Below, piece after piece: positions 1-9,308 of a DNA stretch of 37,367 bases (the first letter of the stretch is position 1; each line of letters opens with the position of its first letter). The translations under genes were made by a program, and so were the position numbers. The notes beneath the pieces are model-generated. The model was not told where the DNA came from. It saw only the letters and a list, made by a program, of their open reading frames with translations, and made no database searches. The stretch comes from Guillardia theta CCMP2712 (taxonomy: Eukaryota > Cryptophyceae > Pyrenomonadales > Geminigeraceae): the NCBI RefSeq assembly GCF_000315625.1, contig NW_005434411.1, positions 1 to 37,367 on the forward strand, in the 5' to 3' direction.

Positions 1-128
1 TGATGGAGATGATTATAATGATGGGGATGATGGAGATGATGATGATGACGACGATGGAGATGATGGAGATGGAGATGATGATGATGAAGAAGAAGTTGGT
101 GAACACACTGAGATGATCGTTAACACAG
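1..128. repeat. GAT/GGA-rich low-complexity tract, intron of the PDZ gene
   Basis: Degenerate GATGGAGAT trinucleotide-type repeats fill roughly positions 1-95, followed by a normal-looking splice acceptor (cacag) ending at 128. The tract is most simply the 3' part of an intron of the coiled-coil/PDZ gene whose next exon starts at 129. No independent gene is visible in it. Confidence 0.6.
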
Positions 129-1131
129 CAAAACTTCGACAAGTCAAGAATGCTGGAGTCTATGCAGCAACAGAATGTTGACAAGATGATACAACTGGAA
201 GTGAGAGATCACGGAGAGGAGGCTGCTCCTGCACCTGCCCTCCCTCCTTTCCTGCACCTGCCCTCCCTCCTTTCCTGCTGCTGCTGCTGCCGATATTGCT
301 GCTGCTGCTGCTGCTGCTGCTGATAATGATGATGATGATGATCGAGGAAGTGGAGGTTGGCGTTAATGATGGTGGTGATATGACAGGCTCTCGCAGCGGA
401 GAACGCTTCTTTGAACTCTGCATATCAAGGGATAGTGAGCAAGTACGACCTGATAGTGAAGGATCACGAGAAGCTGCTGCAAGACTTCGTCGCAACCAAG
501 AAATCTCTGACAAGGTTGTGGACGAGGAGGAGCAGGAGCAGGAGGAGCAGGTGCAGGTGCAGGTGCAGGTGCAGGTGCAGAAGCAGGTGCAGAAGCAGGA
601 GTAGGAGCAGGAGTAGGAGCAGGAGGAGCAGGGGAGAGTGGGGAAAAGTAGTGAATTCAGAAGCACTCGTGTTCACGCGCAGACCAACTAATGGCAGAGG
701 AGGTGTAGTGTCCTCCTGGAGGACAATCCTCCCCAGGATTCCTTGTGAAGTTGCCAGTGACGTTGAGGTCTGAGCCAGTGAGATCTCGATGCTGCTGGCC
801 TACAACGAGGAGATGAAGAAGAAGCTGGAGCCTTACAGGGATCACATGCGTGACATCCATCCCCAGCTGAGGTCAAACGTCCTCCTCCTCCACCACCTTC
901 TTCTCTTCTCCCACGTCCTTAGCTCTGTCCTCTCCTCTGCCCTGCTCTGCCCTGCTTTCCCATCTTGGCAGACTTGTCTTATGTTTCCTCGTCCTTCCAT
1001 TCAACTTGTCAAGCAGGTCAGGTCAAGGGCAGTCGATTTTCATCGCCAGCGAGGTGAAGCCTTCTGTGTTCTGCTCCTGCTCCTGTGTCTTCTCTCCTCC
1101 TCCTCCTCCTCCTCCTCCTCCTCCTCCTCCT

Positions 1132-1181
<50 letters not shown>

Positions 1182-1707
1182 CGATCATCTTTATCTTGTC
1201 TCAGGTTGCTACAAGGACCATCGACTACCCAACCATCGAGCAGGTATACGAGACCGCCTCCTCTCTTCTGCTTTTCCCTCTCACCTCCAACGCTCATCCC
1301 ACCACAGCTCCAGCAGCAGCTGTCCTCCAAGGTACATCTTGGTGACGGACCAGCAGCACCAGCTGCATCAGCAGCAGCGAGAACAGGAGCGTCGCTAGCG
1401 TCTGTTCCTGGGATTGTCTTCAATCCTTCCAGGAGCGGCCGCTTCTTCTCCATCCTCAGCCTCATCCCCGGCACCGTCGCCGCCGACTGCGGCATGATGC
1501 ATGCGGGCGACATCGTCTTCAAGGTCGACGGGGTCGAACAGGACGAAGTGGAGCTGGACACTCTGCTGCAGGCGCTGGAGGGAGCGGAAGGATCAGAGGA
1601 AAACAGCTGTTCCCCTGCTGCTGCTGCTGCTGACGCTGACGCAGGTCACGCTGGAGATGGGAAGGCGAACCAACGGAGAGGAAATGCGATATCGCATCAC
1701 ACTGTGA
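129..1707 (+). CDS. Coiled-coil protein with C-terminal PDZ domain (5' partial)
   Basis: I reconstruct seven exons: 129-200, 387-514, 779-871, 1017-1053, 1205-1243, 1308-1598 and 1645-1707. They sum to 723 nt, in frame, giving 240 residues before the TGA at 1705-1707; the N-terminus lies upstream of the window. The first ~120 residues are charged and helical (motifs such as KDHEKLLQDF and EEMKKKLEPYRDHM), suggesting coiled coil. Residues about 158-238 read as a PDZ domain: a GIVF carboxylate-loop-like start, LIPGTVAADCG, HAGDIVFKVDG, then the helix ELDTLLQALEGAEGSE and a final strand VTLEMGRR. The protein probably binds C-terminal peptides and acts as a scaffold; ligand and location are unknown. 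The last intron (1599-1644) has correct length and acceptor but starts with GA rather than GT. Low-complexity TCC/TGC repeats sit in the introns. Confidence 0.75.
1085..1181 (+). repeat. (TCC)n/(TGCTCC)n microsatellite in intron
   Basis: A pure TCC run followed by TGCTCC hexamers lies inside the intron between the exons ending at 1053 and starting at 1205. On the transcribed strand it is all pyrimidine plus G, so it extends the polypyrimidine tract of the acceptor. Poly-Ser, poly-Pro or poly-Leu readings of it are artefacts. Confidence 0.85.
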
Positions 1708-1840
1708 GGGACCCCTACCTCCTCCTTGTGCATCCGCTGCTGCTGCTGCTCCATGTGATTCGCTGTTGCAGGGCTCGTGGGACTTGACGGCGATATGGGG
1801 GAGGGAAGTTGGAAGGAAGGGCATATACGATGACAAGAAC

Positions 1841-4425
1841 TTAAAGGATTCGTTTGTGAGAAAACCAACGACATGCCTGCGAGACAGCAGATGGCGCATG
1901 AGGTAAGAATCGAGTCAGAGACTTAGGGATTGGGGGGGAGGGAGGGAGAGGAACGACATTTAGATCCGGCAAATCCCTAGAAACCTCCGCTCCTCAATGC
2001 CTGCATGCTCATATGAGCTCGTTCAAGTCACTTGGACCGTCTTACCTGCTCCATCGCGTGCCAGTTTGGAGCCGAGACCGGCCGATGCTTCTTGACTGCA
2101 TGAGAGATCAGCAGACCTGTCATTGTGGTTTCCTTGCCCATCCCCTTGCCGGTCTCATCCCCTCCTCCTTCCCTTCCTCCTTCTCTTGAACTTCCTCTTC
2201 CTCTCCTTCCTCCTCCTTCCGTTCCTCCTTACCGTGAGCGAGAGCGTCTTGGAGGCTGAAGCCGTGCCTGCACACGAGGTAGACGCAGGCGACAGCAGGC
2301 GCTCTGTCACTCGCGTCACTCGCAACCTTATCGCGTCCAAGTCCTCGTCGCATCTCACCTGCCCATCCCAGCAGTGCAGTGAATGTAGACCTTGGGCTGC
2401 TTCCCCTCGCTCTGCTCGCCACGTCAACACGCGGTGCATGGAGTCGTCAGACCTCACCTTGGCACGGTGGACAAGTTGGTCGACAGCTTTCGCTCCTTCC
2501 TTGACGAGTCTTGCGAGCTCCTCTCCGTTGAAATCCTCGATGGGAACACGGATAGCATGAATCCCTGCCTCGTGGTAGTACTTCTCCATGCTGTTCCAGT
2601 TCACCATCCTCCTCTGGTGGTCACCGTCCGTCTGGACATTCAGCACCCCCGTCACTCCTGCCTCCACCATCGTCTGCACATCTCCTTTGCTCTGCGGATA
2701 GGGGCCGATCGCCAGGCAGGGAGGAACATCATCAAAGGACAGATGCGGCGGAACGAAGTTGCCGTCGTAGACTTGCCACTCTCGCTGTCGGAATCCTTGA
2801 TTCTTGCCTGTCACCTGCTGCCCCAGCCCGAGCGTGGCGTACTTGACTCTGCGATCAAGGTCAGAAGATCGTCAGAGTGACGGAGCTTGTCAGGCGAGTG
2901 GAAGCAGAGGGAGGATGACTCACCCAAGGGCGCTCTGAGCCCCAGGAACGCGGTGCAGAGCTCGGTTAGGCTCGCGCTCGAACACCGCCGTCCCCTTCTT
3001 CCCATCGATGATGCAGTAGCGATACTGCACGTTGACCGAGTCCTGTGCTGGGGCTGGAAACGTCATCTCCCAGCAGCGGCCCTTCACTCCTGTCAGCAGC
3101 GTCCGCTCATTGCCAAGTCCCATCTTCCTGGGAGCTCCCAGCCAACCACCGAGAGCCTGCATGGATCCAGAGCATGCTAGGACCGAAGAAGGGTCTTGCA
3201 GGGGATGATAGATCAGGAAGCGCAGGAGCAGACCTTCCCAGATGCTTTCTAGGTCTACCACTCTGGTCAGCCCAAGGGATCCTGTTTTCGGATCAAACTC
3301 TCTCTGCGGTTCCACCAGGTGCGCGTCGCTCTTTCGGTTCGGACCAGATTCGTACTGCCCTGAAGGATATTCGAAGAACTTGTACTCGAACTCTCCGACC
3401 ACATCGCTCGGGATTGCAACGATGGCCTCGAAGGTGTTTCCCTTGCTCCGAATCAGCTCCACTGCCTTGGTCTTGTCCCACTTGCCCAGCGCGGGGATGG
3501 ATCCAACTACAAAGATCTTCTCCGCTTTCTCTCGTGCTACCTTGAATCGAACAAGCTGCACGGTGTCGTCTTCCACCAGAAACCCTTCCTCCAGCTTAGC
3601 ATCTTCAATGATCGAGGAAAGCTCAAAGAAGTAGTCGGTGGTGTATCTGATTTCAGAAGCCTTGTGATCGCCTTGCGAGTGATCGTCCTTCTTAATGAGA
3701 TATCGGTACCTGGCGCCATCAGGAATGTTCGGCACTGTCACACTCCACAAGTCTGAACCCATGTGTTTCATCCTGATGGCTTTGTTGGGGTTGCCGTCTC
3801 CCAGAGCCTCTACGTTGCCAACGATATAAAGAGCGTCTCCAAACTCCACCCGAGTCAATCGCTTGAACTGCACGTTCCACATCTTCAGCCTCTCCAGTCT
3901 GCTCTCAAAGCTGTCCAGTGCTGCAAGGATTTCTTCACTGGCTCGTCTGAGAAGCTTTGATGCTGCTGTAGTCCGCATCCTCGAACCAGTCGATCGCTGA
4001 GGAGGAGGTGAAGGCTTCTTCAGTACAGGTTGCAGTACCAGGTCGGCGGCCCCCGTGACCTGCTGCATGAAACTCTGAAGCTGGCTGTCGATGTTAGCCT
4101 TGGGAAGCTCCTCTTGTCCGCCTCCTCGAACTTGCATACACAACCGCGTTTTGCCTGATTCATCATGCATCCTCGAAGGTGGAAGACCCAGGCTGTTGCT
4201 AGGAACCCGGCCAACTGTGGATCTTCTGATATGATTGTCATTGTGCTTACACGTGAGTCTTTCAACAGTATTATGAATGCAGCGAATCGTGTTTGACCCA
4301 GAAACGTCAGCTCGGACATCTTGACAACCCATTGCTGAGCTCACAAGAGCCAGTACGACGAAGAGGATCCCGAGGTCGTGTCTCAGCTTCTCGACACAAA
4401 ACCTCGCCCCGTTGAAACGATTCAT
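1841..4425 (-). CDS. Glucan (starch) phosphatase: three CBM20 domains plus SEX4-type dual-specificity phosphatase
   Basis: Six exons on the minus strand (4425-2924, 2848-2458, 2396-2359, 2303-2233, 2116-2046, 1876-1841) sum to 2109 nt, in frame, for 702 residues. Residues 18-33 are a signal peptide core (LGILFVVLALVSSAMG), followed by a basic, Ser/Thr-rich stretch to about 105. Three CBM20-like beta-sandwiches follow, at about 184-275, 289-385 and 401-495; each has a VGxxxxLG turn and the last ends in the FEREPNR-type strand. The phosphatase domain occupies about 505-690, with the general-acid loop IEDFN and the P-loop HCTAGMGRAPA split by an intron after GMG. That CX5R loop matches plant SEX4-type glucan phosphatases, which remove phosphate from starch; laforin has the reverse domain order to SEX4 and one CBM20. 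The enzyme should dephosphorylate starch, in a cryptophyte in the periplastid space. The 3' end faces the PDZ gene 133 bp away. Confidence 0.88.
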
Positions 4426-5522
4426 ATTATTACAACAATCCGAGCCCAGCTATTACCAGGAATCTTCAATTTATGCAAGCTCCTGATTGTTACAAAATTC
4501 AACCTGTCGTTCAAAAGTCGCCGCAAAGGTGTTCCAGCAAATTCATTCAGACAGCTGTTCTTGCCCCGGCCCTCACCATGCACGCTGCAGGTGCACAGAG
4601 ATGTTGCCTGTCAAGCCGATCCACTTCTGAACTGTTGTGCTGACATCAATACAGACTTGCGTGCTGATGCAGAACTCGACAGAACTCCATCACGGCTGAG
4701 CTGGCTATTTACACCTCCCAACGATGTCAGTGTCTACGATTACGATTTGAACAAGACAGCAACAGCGCAGAAGGGGAATGGTCCCTAACCTCTCTATCTG
4801 TCATTCTCTGATACACAGACAACACCCACAAACTGAAGCTCCTGCTACGCACCCCTCACCCGCGCATCTTCCTTACACCTCCTTGAATTCACAATGCCGG
4901 GAACTAAACGGTGAAGCATCTCCTCTTGAAAAGGCAGGTCAGCCCTCCACTCCTCTCATCATGTGCTGTCTTCCTCTGCGCTACTCCCCTTGCAACATTC
5001 TCGCTTGTCTCTTCCCGCTCCCTTCCCCCATTGCGCCTGCGTCCGCCGCGGGGTCGCATCAACGGGCAGATCATGAACATATCATGAAAGGAGTGGTGGC
5101 GAAAGAGGCAAAGCTGGGGGGTGGGGTTCGTACTCACAAGGGTGGTGGCGACGTGAATTTCGAATGTACCCGTCTCTTTTACCAGCATGAAGGGGGTACA
5201 TACACACTTCAGGGCAGGGGAACGGAATCCCGGCCTCGCATACAAAAAGAAGTACCGGTGGTGTTGGTCTAAGGATCTCTCATGCAATGGGGGGTGGGGG
5301 TATGGTGCTTACATTGTGAGCAGGGGTCCTATAGTAGGATATCGGGTAGTATCCATGGGGGTAGGGTACACATAGGATTGCCAAACGTCCATCTTCCTCT
5401 ATATGTGGGGTGGGAGGCCGGGGGGAGGTCAGGGGTGGCCCTGCAGCTAGCTGGATGGCACGGTAGCACACGAATGTCTCCTATACATGGCCAAAAAGGT
5501 AGCTCCCAACGTTTTTGCTCAT
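4426..5522. other. Intergenic, no gene recognised
   Basis: This 1.1 kb stretch lies upstream of the phosphatase start codon and downstream of the tRNA. Open frames are short and lack convincing splice-linked coding. The first ~150 bp should hold the phosphatase promoter. From about 5110 the plus strand becomes G-rich with repeated GGGGTA/GGGTAC motifs (for example around 5340-5370), resembling the G-rich modules at 14140-14440 and 22720-22860. Confidence 0.5.
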
Positions 5523-5596
5523 TGCCGCGGATGGGGATCGAACCCATGACCTTTGGATTATGAGACCAACGCGACTACCAACTGCGCCACCACGGC
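5523..5596 (-). tRNA. tRNA-Met (CAU), elongator type
   Basis: On the minus strand the sequence folds as a 74-nt cloverleaf. The acceptor stem GCCGTGG pairs with CCGCGGC (one G-U), with A as discriminator base. The D arm is GCGC-AGTTGGTAG. The anticodon loop is CTCATAA with anticodon CAT. The T arm is ATGGG-TTCGATC-CCCAT. The T-T opposition closing the anticodon loop and the GGTCTCATAATC context match eukaryotic elongator Met tRNAs rather than initiators, which start with A. There is no intron. The T-arm GGTTCGATCCC supplies the internal B box for RNA polymerase III. One D-stem pair (position 13 against 22) is mismatched. The CCA end is not encoded, as expected for a nuclear gene. Confidence 0.93.
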
Positions 5597-6765
5597 TTGG
5601 GAGATGCTGCTCTGGTGCCAACAAGGATTTATATACTAGGTATTCAACTGGATGGAAAAGGGTGGGTTGATACCCACCTCTTCTAATACCAGGTCCTGTG
5701 ATAGGGTAGACGGGGTAGGGTACCCAAAGGGTCGAAATCACCCGAGCACGTGGGGTGGGTTGTCGACACTTGCTCCAAAGAAATTGAAAAGACTTCTTTT
5801 CAAATTGTCCGTCACAGACAGACATTGAGCTGACCTCTTGGCTGGATATCAGGATGATACCACCCCAATTACAGACCTCGGTGCAGGGGTGCAGCATGAT
5901 TGAACAAGTCCTGGTTCCGGACCTCGATGACATTGCTATTCCAATGAAATATGGCGTGCAATACCTGCCTAAAAGCGACCTAAGATCGGAAAGATTTTCT
6001 CAAAAGATCCTCAAAACTCGAGCAGATCACGCCATTATCAAAACAATTATTTTTTATGCTGACAATTGAATCTATAATCGACATATAATAACGAGCATAT
6101 ATTGAGGCCATGAGTACCAAGTGAATTTTAAAAATAGCATCATATCATCTTCATTTGTAAATATCTAAGCCGTGCATGTCATCAATGAACACGTGTGGTA
6201 GTAAAGATTTTGTAAAGACTATCTGCAGATCGAAGTTTTACCACAGGGAAGGCGCATAGAGAGGAACAGCAACAACTCTGTAGGGCATCGACGAGCCGTC
6301 GGATCAGAATACAAGCACAAGAACAGGAGCAAGAAACAATCAGCGTAGCAGGAGAACAAGAGTGATCGAGACTGACTGAGCTCCTAAGGCCTCCATCTGC
6401 TCGGTTTCTGGGGGGGAGACGGCTGGCTCCGTCCCGAGATGCGCTCGTGCTCCCGCGCACAGCAGAGTCTCATAGTTGATTTATCAAGTCAACGAACGTT
6501 CGAGAAGTCCAATGCAAAGGAGAAGCATTCAACTGTGAAAGTTCTTGAGCTTGAAGTTGAAGAGGCCGAGCGTCATTCACCTTCTCCTCATGATTTTGGT
6601 CGCAATGATTGTGATGCCAAGACTGAGGCGGCTGAGTACCCTAACTGCAACTCCCAGCTTCTCAAGATTCTCTTGAATATTTGGTAGAAGGCGGGGGTGT
6701 CGGACTGAACATTATTGATAGATGTAAAATATCTTGTTCTCATGGAGAATCTTTTGTTTTATTAT
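5597..6765. other. Intergenic, mostly featureless
   Basis: About 1.2 kb lies between the tRNA and the 3' end of the minus-strand gene at 6766. It begins with a GGGTAGACGGGGTAGGGTACCC-type patch near 5700-5725, then becomes AT-rich (about 6030-6200). Apart from one weak ORF at 6439-6687 no coding or RNA gene is supported. Confidence 0.45.
6439..6687 (+). CDS. Hypothetical 82-aa ORF, weak
   Basis: A single open frame runs from ATG (6439) to TAG (6685-6687). The product is hydrophilic, rich in Glu, Ser and Lys in the middle (KVLELEVEEAER), with no signal peptide, membrane segment or motif I recognise. It has no neighbouring exon that joins in phase and no supporting context. It could be a short gene, the 3' part of something larger, or chance. 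Confidence 0.2.
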   Translation: MRSCSRAQQSLIVDLSSQRTFEKSNAKEKHSTVKVLELEVEEAERHSPSPHDFGRNDCDAKTEAAEYPNCNSQLLKILLNIW

Positions 6766-9081
6766 TTAAATTGTTTTCGGCATATCTGGCTGCAGTCTTG
6801 TTGTCTGCCGTTTGTCCACAATGCTCATGTATCCCTGCTTCAGATCCAAAGTGATGGTAGTCCCCTGCCAAGTCTCGTTGAGCCACATGGCATCGAAGAG
6901 GAAGGGTCACCTCGATGAAGGACAGCCCGAGCACGAGCAGCCGGGCTGTTCCAACAGCTTCAGTGGGGTCATCGGGCAAGGAGAGCTCTCACATCGAAAC
7001 TTGGGCCATGGGATGTCGACGGGTGTGGTGATGGGGTTGCGAGCCTGGTAGTGATGGGTGAGGGACACGCGAGAGATACTGACACGCTTGTACCTCGATC
7101 TCCACTCCTCCCTCCGTGCCCTCCAGGCTCACTGAGACTTTCTTCCACAGGCGAGCCTTGCTGTCGCGCAGCGATCAAACGCATGCCTCGCCTCTCCCAT
7201 GTATACCTGCTGATCTTCTTGCTTGCATACAGGAACAATATCTCCTCGTAGAGCTGAAACTCCACTGAGCTCGTGCTGCCGCCAACTTCTCCCGCTCACC
7301 TCCCTCGACATTGTCAGCCCTGTTGTTCCGCTACGGGCATTTCAGAAGCTTGAGAGGATACACTTGTTCTCTCACGTGTCAACTATCGTGTATACAGGGT
7401 CATCGCCTGTGATGCGTCAGGGACAGTATGATCAGCACACAGCCATCGACCAAAGTCAAGTTTGTATCCGTTGACAGTCATCGAGTTTGCCAGGCCTGCC
7501 AGGCTCGTTCATGACAGAGAACCGTAGAGCAAGTCTCTTCACAAGCGTAATGCTGCACAGGATCTCCGAACACACGCAGATCTTGCAGTTGAATGAGAGA
7601 ATGGCTGCTGCAACCTTGTCATCCCCCTTCACCCCACAGTCACTTCACGTTGCCCATTACCCACGCGCAATGAGTGGCCTCGTCGAGAGGACCAGACTCT
7701 TGGAGGTAGAGAGATCGATCTGCCTGTAGCGCTTGTCATCCCTCCCTCCCTCCCTGCCTCCCTGCCTCCCTCCCTCCCTGCCTCCCTGCCTCCCTGCCTC
7801 CCTGCCTCCCTGCCTCCCTGCCTCCCTGCCTCCCTCCCTCCCTCCCTCCCTCCCCTTGTCTACATGGAAGTGAAGTCAGTTTGTCCCAGGAACGTGGGCC
7901 GGATATCGTCCTCCCGCTCCTGCCCTCAACCGTCAGCTCACGGGAGGGACATGAAATTCACCTTGATGAGCCCCAAGAAAACTCCCCCGGGCCGGGCGAC
8001 CAGCACGTCGCTCAGCACGCCGAAGACCAGCGGGATCCCGCCCCGGACACCTCGGACAGCTCCTGCGATTTGAGGGAGGGCAGGTTGAGAGAGGAGGGAG
8101 AGGAGGGGAACGGGGGAGGTACAGGAAGGGGACAAGAATAATCTGACAAAGCAACTGCTGCTCACCAGCAAACGCTGCTCCTGGACCTGTCGCATTGAGG
8201 AAGGATATTCTTGCCTGCAAAAGAAAGTCAGAAAGGGAACAAACAAGTTCGGAAGGAGAAGAGAAATAAACAAGATCGAGGGAACGGGGGAGGGTAATCA
8301 GTAGGGGGAAGGGAGGTGGGAGGGCGGGATGGTCGAGAAGGAGAAGGACAAATCGGCAGAAACTTTCCGTCTTCCAGACGACCTCTCCTTCCTTGGCTGC
8401 ATAGACCTTGATGACAGATTGGCTCAAGAATGAAGCAGTGTAGACCATGCACACCTCGTAGGTCGGCGCCAACCCGCTGTCGCTCCCCTGACCCTTATAG
8501 CATCCCCAGCGCTGCTGGCGAGTCAGCGAGGCAAGGCCTCATGCTCATGTTGCTACCTGCGTGCATGAACCGGCAACAGTGAAGAATGGAGATCCTGTAT
8601 CGACCTGACACCGGCACGTCACAGGCAGCGCAAGACAATCGCTGCTCAGGCACCACAGCACGGAAGGGGCCTGCATCGTTGATGTTGAAGAAGATGCAGT
8701 AGCTGTCATCGCAAACCTGCAGGGGGATGCGAACAAGACTGAGATGATCAACATTTAGCACGGGAGAGCGTCACTCGAGCTTCGTACCTCCCGTCCTGTC
8801 CCCAGGGATCAGCCTGGCAATCTGCTAGGACATAAGTTTAATGGAGAGCAGGAAGCGTCAGTGTTACCTTGTTTGGTTGTCCAGTAAGATAGGAGGATGA
8901 GGAGGAAGCGAGACAGCAGCGTCCTCCTTCGCCATGCTCCTCTGACGTCTTCCAGCGATCCGGCAGGACTAAGACGCGAGACTGGCGTCTCAGCTCGCAG
9001 AATCCCTCGCACCCCTGCTCGACCGACAGATGCTCTGCTCCAGCTAGCCCGCGAGAAGCATGGAGCTGGAGCGAACAGCAT
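6766..9081 (-). CDS. Unrecognised multi-exon protein with N-terminal membrane anchor
   Basis: Exons that join in phase on the minus strand begin at the ATG at 9081 (9081-8868, 8824-8775, then 8716 onward). They continue through segments near 8480-8360, 8215-8167, 8067-7957, 7722-7660, 7290-7230, 7165-7100 and 7050-6990 to the TAA at 6766-6768. The N-terminal ~60 residues are basic, followed by a short hydrophobic run (LLSRFLLILLSYW), consistent with a type II signal anchor. The next part is Cys-rich (DDSYCIFFNINDAG, CAACDVP) with beta-like alternation. Later segments include VRGGIPLVFGVLSDVLVARP and LKQGYMSIVDKRQTT. I recognise no family; a weak resemblance to filamin/Ig-like strands is not enough to name it. 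The intron around 7735-7956 carries a CCTCCCTG repeat. It diverges from the SDR gene over 227 bp. Internal boundaries are approximate. Confidence 0.5.
7739..7856 (+). repeat. (CCTCCCTG)n / CCTC microsatellite
   Basis: Tandem CCTC, CCTG and CCTCCCTG units run for nearly 120 bp. The array lies within a long intron of the minus-strand gene 6766-9081. Confidence 0.9.
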
Positions 9082-9308
9082 GGGTCCTCGCAGGGAAGGA
9101 CGCTGAGGTTCGAAGAGGAGGAGAGGAGCGAGGAGGACAAGCAGGAGCAGGAGCAGGAGCAGGATCGGGGGGCGAAATGGTTGGGATATTCCAAGCCAGC
9201 CTCATGGTATCCTATAGACTTAAAATAAAGGCAGTAACTTTGATATAGTCCAAGTGTGGTAGAGAAGGCGCAGATCGTTTGTACCTTCTCGCCGGGACAT
9301 CTAACGCG
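9082..9308. promoter_or_regulatory. Divergent promoter region
   Basis: Only 227 bp separates the predicted start codons of the minus-strand anchor-protein gene (9081) and the plus-strand SDR gene (9309). The region contains an AGGAGC-type purine-rich stretch and no TATA box that I can place with confidence. Both promoters and 5' leaders must fit here, so shared regulatory DNA is likely but inferred. Confidence 0.4.

Noticed and set aside
160-676. Open frames rich in Leu, Ser or Cys on both strands over CAG/TGC-type repeats
   Set aside because: They read microsatellites in several frames, lack phase-matched exons, and overlap the real PDZ-gene exons.
1040-1561. Minus-strand frame of 173 aa opposite the PDZ gene
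   Set aside because: It is a poly-Glu reading of the intronic TCC repeat joined to the antisense of a well-supported PDZ exon.
4378-4788. Plus-strand 136-aa frame at the start of the phosphatase gene
   Set aside because: Partly antisense to the signal peptide exon, no motif, no splice partners.
5854-6069. 71-aa plus-strand frame
   Set aside because: No motif, ends in AT-rich DNA, no splice context or codon bias like the real exons.
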